Shown here: piece by piece, positions 25,399 to 38,199 of the stretch
Layout of the letters: each line of letters starts with the position of its first letter
How positions within the stretch are numbered: position 1 is the first letter of the stretch
Origin: Coriaria nepalensis
Taxonomy: Eukaryota > Streptophyta > Magnoliopsida > Cucurbitales > Coriariaceae
DNA length: 64,000 nt
NCBI GenBank assembly: GCA_027186245.1
Contig: CP114493.1
Coordinates: 4,595,501-4,659,500 of the forward strand
Direction of reading: 5' to 3'
The notes under the pieces: generated by a model
What the model was told of the DNA's origin: nothing
Database searches by the model: none
The model's input: the letters and a program-made list of their open reading frames with translations, nothing else
Program-made: the position numbers and the translations under genes

Positions 25399-28300
25399 CT
25401 AAAGGTCATTAACATGTTATGCACGAACCTCATATTTTCGTGCTACAATAGAATTTGTTCGAATCACCTACTTATTTTTCATTGGCTTGAGGTGACTTAT
25501 TTACACAATTTTAAGGTTGAATCAATGCATACATATCCCCCAAATATTATTAACATGCTGTGCACGAAAGTCATGTTTGAAGTGCGAAAATAGAATTTAT
25601 TAGAACCGCCTTCATATGGTTCAATGACTTGAGATGACTCATTGACATGATTTTAAGGTGAAACAAATGCACATATATCCCCCAATGGTCGTTAAAATGT
25701 TGTGCACGAAACTCATGTTCGAAGTGCGAAAATAGAATTTGTTCGAATTACCTTTAAATGATTCATTGGCGTAGCTGACTCGTTGACATGATTTTAAGGT
25801 TGAATAAATGAAACATATCCCCCAAATATTATTAACATGTTGTGCACGAAAGTCATGTTTGAAGTGCGAAAATAGAATTTGTTCGACTCGCCTTAATAAG
25901 ATTCATTGGCTTGAGGTGGCTCATTGACATGATTTTATGATGAAATAAATGTACACATATTCCCCAGAGGTCATTAGCATATTGTGCATGAAAGTCATGT
26001 TTGAAGTGCGAAAATAGAATTCGTTCGACTCGCCTTATAATATAATTCAGTGGCTTGAGGTGACTCATTAACTTGATTTTAAAATTGAATAAATGCATAC
26101 ATATCCCCTCAATATTATTAACTTGTCGTGCACCAAACTCATGTTTGAATTGCAAAAATAGAATTCATTGGAACCGCCTTCATACGGTTCAATGACTAGA
26201 TATGTTTCATTGACATGATTTGAATGTGAAACAAAAGCGGACATATCCTCCAAAGGTCATTAACATGTTATGCACGAACCTCATATTTGAAGTGCTACCA
26301 TAGAATTTGTTCGAATCACCTACTTATTATTCATTGGCTTGAGGTGACTTATTTACACAATTTTAAGGTGGACTAAATGCATACATATCCCCCAAATATT
26401 ATTAACATGCTGTGCACGAAAGTTATGTTTGAGGTGCGAAAATAGAATTTATTAGAACCGCCTTCATATGGTTCAATGACTTGAGATGACTCATTGACAT
26501 GATTTTAAATTGAAATAAATGCACATATATCCCCCAATGGTCGTTAAAATGTTGTGCACGAAACTCATGTTCGAAGTGCGAAAATAGAATTGTTTCGACA
26601 TACCTTTAAATGATTCATTAGCTTGGGCTGACTCGTTGACATGATTTTAAGGTTGAATAAATGAAACATATCCCCCAAATGTAATTAATATGTTGTGCAT
26701 GAAACTCATGTTTGAAGTGCGAAAATAGAATTTGTTCGACTCGCCTTAATAAGATTCATTGGCTTAGGTGGCTCATTGACATGATATTATGGTGAAACAA
26801 ATGTACACATATCCCCCTAGAGGTCGTCAGCATGTTGTGCATGAAACTCAATTTTGAAGTGCGAAAATAGAATTCGTTCGACTCGCCGTAATCTGATTCA
26901 TTGGCTTGAGGTGACTCATTGACATGATTTTAAGGTGGAATAAATGCATACATATCCCCTCAATATTATTAACTTGTCGTGCACCAAACTAATGTTTGAA
27001 TTGCAAAAATAGAATTCATTGGAACCGCCTTCATACGGTTGAATGACTAGAGATGTTTTATTGACATGATTTAAAGGTGAAACAAATGCAGACATATCCC
27101 CCAAAGGTCATTAACATGTTATGCACGAACCTCATATTTGAAGTGCTACAATAGAATTTTTTCGAATCACCTACTTATTATTCATTGTCTTGAGGTGACT
27201 TATTTAGACAATTTTAAGGTGGAATAAATGCATACATATCCCCCAAATATTATTAACATGTTGTGCACGAAAGTCATATTTGAAGTGCGAAAATAGAATT
27301 TATTAGAACGCCTTCGTATGGTCCAATGACTTGAGATGGCTCAATGACGTGATTTTATGGTGAAACAAATGTACACATATCCCCCAAAGGTCGTTAGCAT
27401 GTCGTGCATGAAACTCATATTTGAAGTGCGAAAATAGAATTCAATCAACTCGTCTTAATATGATTCATGGCCTGAGGTGACTCATTGACATGACTTTAAG
27501 GAGGAATAAATGCATCTATATCCCCCAAATATTATTAACATGTTGTGCACGAAAGTCATGTTTGAAGTGCGAAAATAGAATTTATTCGAACCGCCTTCAT
27601 ATGGTTCAATGACTTGAGATGACTCATGGACATTATTTTAAATTGAAATAAATGCACATATATCCCCCAATGGTCGTTAAAATGTTGTGCACGAAACTCA
27701 TGTTCGAAGTGCGAAAATAGAATTTGTTCGAATTACCCTTAAATGATTCATTGGCTTGAGCTGACTCGTTGACATGATTTTAAGGTTGAATAAATGAAAC
27801 ATATCCCCCAAATGTAATTAACATGTTGTGCACGAAACTCATGTTTGAAGTGCGAAAATAGAATTTGTTCGACTCGCCTTAATAAGATTCGTTGGCTTAG
27901 GTGGCTCGTTGACATGATTTTATGGTGAAACAAATGTACACATATCCCCCAGAAGTCGTCAGCAAATTGTGCATGAAACTCAAGTTTGAAGTGCAAAAAT
28001 AGAATTCCTTTGACTCGCCTTAATCTAATTCATTGGCTTGAGGTGACTCATTGACATGATTTTAAGGTGGAATAAATGTATACATATCCCCTCAATATTA
28101 TTCACTTGTCGTGCACCAAACTCATGTTTGAATTGCAAAAATAGAATTCATTGGAACCGCCTTCATACGATTCAATGACTAGAGATGACTCATCGACAGG
28201 ATTTTAAGGTGAAACAAATGCAGACATATCCCCCAAAGGTCATTAACATGTTATGCACAAACCTCATATTTGAAGTGCTAAAATAGAATTTGTTCGAATC

Positions 28301-29074
28301 ACCTACTTATTATTCTTTGGCTTGAGGTGACTCATTTACACAATTTTAAGGTGGAATAAATGCATACGTATCCCCCAAATATTATTAACATGCTGTGCAC
28401 GAAAGTTATGTTTGAGGTGCGAAAATAGAATTTATTAGAACCGCCTTCATATGGTTCAATGACTTAAGATGACTCATTGACATGATTTTAAGGTGAAACA
28501 AATGCACATATATTCCCCAATGGTCGTTAAAATGTTGTGGACGAAACTCATGTTCGAAGTGCGACAATAGAATTTGTTCGAATTACCTTTTAATGATTCA
28601 TTAGCTTGAGCTGACTCGTTGACATGATTTTAAGGTTGAATAAATGAAACCTATCCCCCAAATGTAATTAACATGTTGTGCACAAAACTCATGTTTGAAG
28701 TGCGAAAATAAAATTTGTTCGACTCACCTTAATAAGATTCATTTGCTTGAGGTGGCTCATTGACATGATTTTATGGTGAAATAAATGTACACATATCCCC
28801 CAGAGGTCGTTAGCATGTTGTGCATGCTAACTCATGTTTGAAGTGCGAAAATAGAATTCGTTCGACTCGCCTTAATAAGATTCATTGGCTTGAGGTGGCT
28901 CATTGACATGATTTTAAAATTGAATAAATGCATACATATCCCCTAAATATTATTAACTTGTTGTGCACCAAACTCATGTTTGAAGTGCAAAAATAGAATT
29001 CATCAGAACCGCCTTCATACGGTTCAATGACTGAGATGACTCATTGACATGATTTTAAGGTGAAACAAATGCAT

Positions 29075-31050
29075 ACATATCTCCCAAAGGTCATTAACAT
29101 GTTATGCACGAACCTCATATTTGAAGTGCTAAAATAGAATATGTTCGAATCACCTACTTATTATTCATTGGCTTGAGGTGACTCATTTACACAATTTTAA
29201 GGTGGAATCATATCCCCCAAATATTATTACCATGCTGTGCACGAAAGTTATGTTTGAGGTGCGAAAATAGAATTTATTAGAACCGCCTTCATATGGTTCA
29301 ATGACTTGAGATGACTCATTGACATGATTTTAAGGTGAAACAAATGCACATATATCCCCCAATGGTCGTTAAAATGTTGTGCACGAAACTCATGTTCGAA
29401 GTGCGAAAATAGAATTTGTTCGAATTACCTTTAAATGATTCATTGGCTTGAGCTGACTCGTTGACATGATTTTAAGGTTGAATAAATGAAACATATCCCC
29501 CAAATGTAATTAACATGTTGTGCACGAAAGTGATGTTTGAAGTGCGAAAATAGAATTTGTTTGACTCGCCTTAATAAGATTCATTGGCTTAGGTGGCTCA
29601 TTGACATGATTTTATGGTAAAACAAATATACACATATCCCCCAGAGGTCGTCAGCATGTTGTGCATGAAACTCAAGTTTGAAGTGCGAAAATATAATTCG
29701 TTCGACTCGCCTTATTCTGATTCATTGGCTTGAGGTGACTCATTGACATGATTTTAAGGAGGAATAAATACATACATATCCCCTCAATATTATTAACTTG
29801 TCGTGCACCAAACTCATGTTTGAATTGTAAAAATAGAATTTATTGGAACCGCCTTCATAAGGTTCAATGACTAGAGATAGTCCTCATTGACATGATTTTA
29901 AGTTGAAACAAATGCAGACATATCCCCCAAAGGTCATTAACATGTTATGCACGAACCTCATATTTGAAGTGCTAAAATAGAATTTGTTCGAATCACCTAC
30001 TTATTATTCATTGGCTTGAGGTGACTCATTTACACAATTTTAAGGTGGATTAAATGCATACATATCCCCCAAATATTATTAACATGCTATGCACGAAAGT
30101 TATGTTTGAGGTGCGAAAATAGAATTTATTAGAACCGCCTTCATATGGTTCAATGACTTGAGATGACTCATTGACATGATTTTAAGGTGAAACAAATGCA
30201 CATATATCCCTCAATGGTCGTTAAAATGTTGTGCACGAAACTCATGTTCGAAGTGCGAAAATAGAATTTATTCAAATAGCCTTCATATAATTCATTGCCG
30301 TGAGGTGACTCATCGACATGATTTTAAGGTGGAATAAATGCATCCATATCCCCCAAATATTATTAACATGTTGTGCACGAAAGTCATGTTTGAAGTGCGA
30401 AAATAGAATTTATTCGAACCGCCTTCATATGGTTCAATGACTTGAGATGACTCATTGACATGATTTTAAGGTGAAACAAATGCACATATATCCCCCAATG
30501 GTCGTTAAAATGTTGTGCACGAAACTCATGTTCGAAGTGCGAAAATAGAATTTGTTCGAATTACCTTTAAATGATTCATTTGCTTAGCTGACTCATTGAC
30601 TTGATTTTAAGGTTGAATAAATGAAACATATCCCCCAAATGTAATTAACATGTTGTGCGTGAAACTCATGTTTGAAGTGCGAAAATAGAATTTGTTCAAC
30701 TCGCCTTAATAAGATTCATTGGCTTAGGTGGCTCATTGACATGATTTTATGGTGAAACAAATGTACACATATTCCCCAGAGGTCGTCAGCATGTTGTGCA
30801 TGAAACTCAAGTTTGAAGTGCAAAAATAGAATTCGTTCGACTCGCCTTAATCTGATTCATTGGCTTGAGGTGACTCATTGACATGATTTTAAGGTGGAAT
30901 AAATGCATACATATCCCCTCAATATTATTAACTTGTCGTGCACCAAACTCATGTTTGAATTGCAAAAATAGAATTCATTGGAACCGCCTTCATACGGTTC
31001 AATGACTAGAGTTGACTCATTGACATGATTTTAAGGTGAAACAAATGCAG
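29075..31050 (+). repeat. 1,976-bp 14-monomer unit, copy 1
   Basis: A block of 14 monomers (D A C B' B'' A' D A E A C B' B'' A') is repeated in tandem at exactly 1,976 bp. The landmark GGTGGAATCATATCCCCC, a monomer shortened in its tail, lies at 29201, 31177 and 33153. The start is uncertain by a few tens of bases because the flanks are also satellite. Confidence 0.9.
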
Positions 31051-33026
31051 ACATATCTCCCAAAGGTCATTAACATGTTATGCACGAACCTCATATTTGA
31101 AGTGCTAAAATAGAATATGTTCGAATCACCTACTTATTATTCATTGGCTTGAGGTGACTCATTTACACAATTTTAAGGTGGAATCATATCCCCCAAATAT
31201 TATTACCATGCTGTGCACGAAAGTTATGTTTGAGGTGCGAAAATAGAATTTATTAGAACCGCCTTCATATGGTTCAATGACTTGAGATGACTCATTGACA
31301 TGATTTTAAGGTGAAACAAATGCACATATATCCCCCAATGGTCGTTAAAATGTTGTGCACGAAACTCATGTTCGAAGTGCGAAAATAGAATTTGTTCGAA
31401 TTACCTTTAAATGATTCATTGGCTTGAGCTGACTCGTTGACATGATTTTAAGGTTGAATAAATGAAACATATCCCCCAAATGTAATTAACATGTTGTGCA
31501 CGAAAGTGATGTTTGAAGTGCGAAAATAGAATTTGTTCGACTCGCCTTAATAAGATTCATTGGCTTAGGTGGCTCATTGACATGATTTTATGGTAAAACA
31601 AATATACACATATCCCCCAGAGGTCGTCAGCATGTTGTGCATGAAACTCAAGTTTGAAGTGCGAAAATATAATTCGTTCGACTCGCCTTATTCTGATTCA
31701 TTGGCTTGAGGTGACTCATTGACATGATTTTAAGGAGGAATAAATACATACATATCCCCTCAATATTATTAACTTGTCGTGCACCAAACTCATGTTTGAA
31801 TTGTAAAAATAGAATTTATTGGAACCGCCTTCATAAGGTTCAATGACTAGAGATAGTCCTCATTGACATGATTTTAAGTTGAAACAAATGCAGACATATC
31901 CCCCAAAGGTCATTAACATGTTATGCACGAACCTCATATTTGAAGTGCTAAAATAGAATTTGTTCGAATCACCTACTTATTATTCATTGGCTTGAGGTGA
32001 CTCATTTACACAATTTTAAGGTGGATTAAATGCATACATATCCCCCAAATATTATTAACATGCTATGCACGAAAGTTATGTTTGAGGTGCGAAAATAGAA
32101 TTTATTAGAACCGCCTTCATATGGTTCAATGACTTGAGATGACTCATTGACATGATTTTAAGGTGAAACAAATGCACATATATCCCTCAATGGTCGTTAA
32201 AATGTTGTGCACGAAACTCATGTTCGAAGTGCGAAAATAGAATTTATTCAAATAGCCTTCATATAATTCATTGCCGTGAGGTGACTCATCGACATGATTT
32301 TAAGGTGGAATAAATGCATCCATATCCCCCAAATATTATTAACATGTTGTGCACGAAAGTCATGTTTGAAGTGCGAAAATAGAATTTATTCGAACCGCCT
32401 TCATATGGTTCAATGACTTGAGATGACTCATTGACATGATTTTAAGGTGAAACAAATGCACATATATCCCCCAATGGTCGTTAAAATGTTGTGCACGAAA
32501 CTCATGTTCGAAGTGCGAAAATAGAATTTGTTCGAATTACCTTTAAATGATTCATTTGCTTAGCTGACTCATTGACTTGATTTTAAGGTTGAATAAATGA
32601 AACATATCCCCCAAATGTAATTAACATGTTGTGCGTGAAACTCATGTTTGAAGTGCGAAAATAGAATTTGTTCAACTCGCCTTAATAAGATTCATTGGCT
32701 TAGGTGGCTCATTGACATGATTTTATGGTGAAACAAATGTACACATATTCCCCAGAGGTCGTCAGCATGTTGTGCATGAAACTCAAGTTTGAAGTGCAAA
32801 AATAGAATTCGTTCGACTCGCCTTAATCTGATTCATTGGCTTGAGGTGACTCATTGACATGATTTTAAGGTGGAATAAATGCATACATATCCCCTCAATA
32901 TTATTAACTTGTCGTGCACCAAACTCATGTTTGAATTGCAAAAATAGAATTCATTGGAACCGCCTTCATACGGTTCAATGACTAGAGTTGACTCATTGAC
33001 ATGATTTTAAGGTGAAACAAATGCAG
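31051..33026 (+). repeat. 1,976-bp 14-monomer unit, copy 2
   Basis: Second copy of the 14-monomer unit. It is nearly identical to copy 1; I noticed only isolated single-base differences, such as TTGTTTGACTCG near 29556 against TTGTTCGACTCG here. It is far more similar to copy 1 than neighbouring monomers are to each other, so the duplication is recent. Confidence 0.9.
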
Positions 33027-33335
33027 ACATATCTCCCAAAGGTCATTAACATGTTATGCACGAACCTCATATTTGAAGTGCTAAAATAGAATATGTTCGA
33101 ATCACCTACTTATTATTCATTGGCTTTAGGTGACTCATTTACACAATTTTAAGGTGGAATCATATCCCCCAAATATTATTACCATGCTGTGCACGAAAGT
33201 TATGTTTGAGGTGCGAAAATAGAATTTATTAGAACCGCCTTCATATGGTTCAATGACTTGAGATGACTCATTGACATGATTTTAAGGTGAAACAAATGCA
33301 CATATATCCCCCAATGGTCGTTAAAATGTTGTGCA
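33027..33335 (+). repeat. 1,976-bp unit, partial third copy
   Basis: The match to the start of the 14-monomer unit continues for about 310 bp (GGCTTTAGG instead of GGCTTGAGG near 33123). It is lost at GTGCAGTAACTC (about 33333), where the unit has GTGCACGAAACTC. Confidence 0.75.
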
Positions 33336-35479
33336 GTAACTCATGTTCGAAGTGCGAAAATTGAATTTGTTCTAATTACCTTTAAATGATTCATTGGCTT
33401 GAGCTGACTCATTGACATGATTTTAAGGTTGAATAAATGAAACATATCCCCCAAATGTAATTAACATGTTGTGCACGAAACTCATGTTTGAAGTGCGAAA
33501 ATAGAATTTGTTCGACTCACCTTAATAAGATTCGTTGGCTTAGGTGGCTCGTGGACATGATTTTATGGTGAAACAAATGTACACATATCCCCCAGAAGTC
33601 GTCAGCATGTTGTGCATGAAACTCAAGTTTGAAGCGCGAAAATAGAATTCGTTCGACTCGCCTTAATATGATTCATTGGCTTGAGGTGACTCATTGACAT
33701 GATTTTAAGGTTGAATAAATGCATAGATATCCCCTCAATATTATTAACTTATCGTCCACCAAACTCATGTTTGAAGTGCAAAAATAGAATTCATTGGAAC
33801 CGCCTTCATACGGTTCAATGACTAGAGATGAATCATTGATATGATATTAAGGTGAAAAAAATGCAGACATATCCCCCAAAGGTCATTAACATGTTATGCA
33901 CGAACCTCATATTTGAAGTACTAAAATAGAATATGTTCGAATCACCTACTTATTATTCATTGGCTTGAGGTGACTCATTTACACAATTTTAAGGTGGAAT
34001 CATATCCCCCAAATATTATTACCAAGCAGTGCACGAAAGTTATGTTTGAGGTGCGAAAATAGAATTTATTAGAACCGCCTTCATATGGTTCAATGACTTG
34101 AGATGACTCATTGACATGATTTTAAGGTGAAACAAATGCACATATATCCCTCAATGGTCGTTAAAATGTTGTGCATGAAAATCATGTTCGAAGTGCGAAA
34201 ATAGAATTTATTCAAATAGCCTTCATATAATTCATTGGCTTGAGGTGACTCATTGACAAGATTTTAAGGTGGAATAATTGCATCCATATCCCCCAAATAT
34301 TATTAACATGTTGTGCACGAAAGTGATGTTTGAAGTACGAAAATAGAATTTGTTCGACTCGCCTTAATAAGATTCATTGGCTTGAGGTGGCTCATTGACA
34401 TGATTTTATGGTGAAATAAATGTACACATATCCCCCAGAGGTCGTTAGCATGTTGTGCATGAAAGTCATGTTTGAAGCGTGAAAATTGAATTCGTTCGAC
34501 TCGCCCTATAATATGATTCAGTGGCTTGAGGTGACTCATTAACATGATTTTAAAATGGAATAAATGCATACATATCCCTTAAATATTATTAACTTGTTGT
34601 GCACCAAACTCATGTTTGAAGTGCAAAAATAGAATTCATCAGAACCGCCTTCATATGGTTCAATGACTTGAGATGACTCTTTAACATGATTTTAAGGTGA
34701 AACAAATGCGGATATATCCTCCAAAGGTCATTAACACGTTATGCACGAACCACATATTTGAAGCGCTAAAATAGAATTTGTTTGAATCACCTCCTTATTA
34801 TTCCTTGGCTTCAGATGACTCATTTACACGATTTTAAGAGGGAATAAATGCATACATATCCCTCATATATTATTAACATTTTGTGCATGAAAGTCATGTT
34901 TGAAGTGCAAAGATAAATTTATTGGAACGCCTTCATATGGTCCAATGACTTGAGATGACTCATTGACATGATTTTATGGTGAAACAAATGTACACATATC
35001 CCCCAAAGGTCGTTAGCATGTTGTGCATGAAACTCAAGTTTGAAGTGCGAAAATAGAATTCGTTCAACTCGCCTTAATATGATTCATTGGCTTGAGGTGA
35101 CTCATTGACATGATTTTAAGGTGGAATAAATGCAAACATATCCCCTCAATATTATTAACTTGTTGTGCACCAAACTCATGTTTGAAGTGCAAAAATAGAA
35201 TTCATCAGAACCACCTTCATATGGTTCAATGACTTGAGATGACTCATTGACATGATTTTACGGTGAAACAAATGCAGACATATCCTCCAAAGGTCATTAA
35301 CACGTTATGCATGAACCACATATTTGAAGTGCTAAAATTGAATTTGTTTGAATCACCTCCTTATTATTCGTTGGCTTCAGATGACTCATTTACACGATTT
35401 TAAGATGGAATAAATGCATACATATCCCCCATATATTATTAACATTTTGTGCACGAAAGTCATGTTTGAAGTGCAAAGA

Positions 35480-36012
35480 TAAATTTATTGGAACGCCTTC
35501 ATATGGTCCAATGACTTGAGATGACTCATTGACATGATTTTATGGTGAAACAAATGTACACATATCCCCCAAAGGTCGTTAGCATGTTGTGCATGAAACT
35601 CATGTTTGAAGTGCAAAAATAGAATTCGTTCAAATCGTCTTAATATGATTCATTGGCCTGAGGTGACTCATTGACCTGATTTTAAGGTGGAATAAATCCA
35701 TACATATCCCCTAAATATTATTAACTTGTTGTGCGCCAAACTCATGTTTGAAGTGCAAAAATAAAATTAATTGGAACCGCCTTCATACGGTTCAATGTCT
35801 AGAGATGAAACATTGACATGATTTTAAGGCGAAACAAATGCAGACATATCCCCCAAAGGTCATTAACATGTTATGCACGAACGTTATATTTGAAGTGCTA
35901 TAAAAGAATTTGTTCGAATCGCCTACTTATTATTCATTGGCTTGAGGTGACTCATTTACACAATTTTAAGGTGGAATAAATGCATACATAACCCCCAAAT
36001 ATTATTAACATG
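35480..36012 (+). repeat. Copy 2 of a dispersed near-identical satellite segment
   Basis: Partner of 7340-7876. Here the 24-bp stretch is single and one base differs upstream (GTGCAAAAATAG against GTGCGAAAATAG). The match ends at 36012, where AACATGCTG replaces AACATGTTG. Confidence 0.85.
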
Positions 36013-36849
36013 CTGTGCACGAAAGTTATGTTTGAGGTGTGAAAATAGAATTTATTAGAACCGCCTTCATATGGTTCAATGACTTGAGATGACTCATTGA
36101 CATGATTTTAAGGTGAAGCAAATGCACATATATCCCTCAATGGTCGTTAAAATGTTGTGCACGAAACTCATGTTCGAAGTGCGAAAATTGAATTTGTTCG
36201 AATTACCTTTAAATGATTCATTGGCTTGAGCTGACTCATTGACATGATTTTAAGATTGAATAAATGAAACATATCCCCCAAATGTAATTAACATGTTGTG
36301 CACGAAACTCATGTTTGAAATGCGAAAATAGAATTTGTTCGACTCACCTTAATAAGATTCATTGGCTTAGGTGGCTCATTGACATGATTTTATGGTGAAA
36401 CAAATGTACACATATCCCCCAGAGGTCGTCAGCATGTTGTGCATGAAACTCAAGTTTGAAGTGCGAAAATAGAATTCGTTCGACTCGCCTTAATATGATT
36501 CATTGGCTTGAGGTGACTCATTGACATGATTTTAAAGTGGAAGAAATACATACATATCCCGCAAATATTATTAATATGTTGTGCATGAAACTCATTTTTG
36601 AATGGCAAAAATATATGATTCATTGGAACCGCCTTTATATGGGTTAATAACTTGAGATGACTTATTGACATGCTTTGAAAGTGAAACAAATGTGCACATA
36701 TCCCCCAAAGGTTATTAGCATGTTGTGCATGAAACTCATATTTGAAGTGCGAGGATAGAATTCGTTCGAATTACCCTTAAATGATTCATTGGCTTGAGGT
36801 GACTCATTAATATTATTTTCAAGTAAAAAAAAATATATTTGTCTTAATA

Positions 36850-38196
36850 TAGAATCCTAGAGAGAGAAGCTCTCCCTTCTCTCTAGAATTCAGCTATGAC
36901 TAACTTTCCAAAAAATTCCCATCATGTCACTAAATAATTAAGCCTGGTTCTAATTTTTTTCTCTCTCCTAAACTACGACAACCTCCTTCCTCCGCCTAAC
37001 CCACGGCAATTTCTTCTTCCTCCGCTGCCATCCCCTCCCCTCCGCCTATGACACCGCTTCTATTCCGCACCTCACCTTGCACCGACCACTGGACCACCGG
37101 AAAACCCTTCCTGCCTCTCTCCTTTTACTTCTCTATGTAAGCTTCCTTCACGATCAATCGTTTCTTGCTAACCATGCTTTCTACTTCTTGTTCTGCAGGT
37201 TACCCAACCGTGGAAGAAACTCTTAACAAGCTCGAAGGCCATTCCAAGGGTAATAATGCCCAGGAAGCTCTTACTGCTTTATCTGATGATTCCAAACCGT
37301 TGGTTTCTTGTGTAGTAGATGCCTCCTCCCATAGCAGGTCCTTAATATCTTATGAACCTTGTAGTAGCTTCCAAAAAGGTCATCTTGCTCCATCTGCAGA
37401 ATCCAAGCTACTTTTTTCTAAAGCTACAGAAGCTAACTTCCATGGCGGATCCGCTTCGAATCCACTCTCCGATGAAGAGATTAAACTTGCAATGCAAGCT
37501 CATGAGATGGCTGAGTTGGTAAACTCGTTAATAGAGGAGATTGAGCACCTAGAACATAAACTATACCTGGTTGAGAGCAAGCTCAACATACCTCCATCTC
37601 TTGAAATGCACTATCATAGCCCAGCTGTGTTCATCGTTGATCCTGACATTCCTGCCACTACATCCATTGAGTCCATGAACAAAAAAATTGTCAAGTTTGA
37701 TGCTATGAAAGCTAATCTCATAAGCTACACTACGGAGCTGGAAGCTCACTCTAATGGCAGATATAAACCGAGAACAACCCCTGTGAGCCCATTGATAGCA
37801 ACTCGTCCATAGAAAGATATAGGGTCTGCGATCAACCTCAGACCATTCTGCAGCATTCTGAAGAAGCCTACGCCACCTACTCCGCCGCAGCCATCTATCG
37901 GTTCAAAAGTTGCAAACCTTCTTGTGTCTGGAGCTCTTTCAGATCAAATACCAGCAGCTAAACTCCCTGTTTTGGGCCATATATTGCCCAGAAAAGCCAG
38001 CCAATCCAGGTCGAAAAGCTCTGTGGAAGCTCCGACATCTAAATCGGAGGTTTCAGCGACGGCCAAAGGCTGTCAACTTTCTGGGGACTCGGGTCAACCC
38101 GCGTGTCTGCCGGATGCCTCCGACCCACCCGCTATTGACTTTGGGTCCTGCCTTACATCAGCTCCAACGGTCATCTCTCTGACCAATATGGAGCTT
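36850..38196 (+). mobile_element. LINE fragment: 5' region and start of ORF1, no 3' end
   Basis: Homologous to the first ~1.5 kb of LINE A. It starts with AATCCTAGAGAGAGAAGC (as at 41115), runs through a pyrimidine-rich leader with C-rich CTCCTTCCTCCGCC, and continues into the N-terminal part of ORF1. It stops near 38192, with no poly(A) and no ORF2. Flanking satellite resumes in nearly the same phase: GGCTTGAGGTGACTCATTAA at 36791 on the left and GCTTTAGGTGACTCATTG at 38193 on the right. The overlap of about 30 bp could be a target-site duplication. LINEs normally lose their 5' end, so keeping the 5' and losing the 3' end is unusual. Confidence 0.85.
36857..37173 (+). promoter_or_regulatory. 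LINE 5' leader (fragment copy) with terminal hairpin
   Basis: Non-coding leader before the ORF1 ATG. At its very start AGAGAGAAG and CTTCTCTCT can pair around CTCTCC (36860-36883). The rest is strongly pyrimidine-rich. Plant LINEs carry internal promoters in this region, but no promoter element is recognisable, so that role is inferred from the family only. Confidence 0.5.
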
Positions 38197-38199
38197 TAG
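37174..38199 (+). pseudogene. LINE ORF1, N-terminal part (truncated)
   Basis: One frame runs from ATG 37174 to a stop at 38197-38199, broken only by a TAG at 37810-37812. The ATG is chosen because LINE A has the matching start at 41416 (M-x-S-x-S-x-S-A-G in both). Shared with LINE A are ETLNKLE near the start, MAELVNSLIEEIEHLE in the middle (helical, coiled-coil-like), NIPPS...MHYHSPAVFIVDPD, then ILKKPTPPTP and SKSSVEAP. The region is Ser/Pro/Thr-rich and I recognise no named domain; in LINE A it precedes the DUF4283-like part. The final stop comes from satellite sequence. ORF1 proteins of plant LINEs bind RNA; this piece lacks the zinc knuckle and cannot be functional alone. Confidence 0.75.

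Larger units (their letters stand above)
25399..36820 (+). repeat. Older diverged satellite with a decayed hexamer order
   Basis: About 80 monomers in + orientation. Several classes recur in a set order: D (CACCTACTTATTATTC), A (CCGCCTTCATATGG), C (ATTACCTTTAAATG), B' (CGCCTTAATAAG), B'' (CGCCTTAATCTG) and A' (TACGGTTCAATGACTAGAG). D monomers near 25450, 26310, 27160, 28300, 29150 and 29985 give mostly ~850-bp spacing. This is an older hexamer of about the same length as the young HOR but with different members. The segment near 34.8-36.0 kb instead resembles the tetramer family at 5994-9134. No gene is present. Confidence 0.85.

Noticed and set aside
25384..36689. Reading frames of 60-100 codons in the older satellite, both strands
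   Set aside because: They are the same satellite-derived peptides in different monomers (for example SHLKPMNH repeated). No gene-like features.
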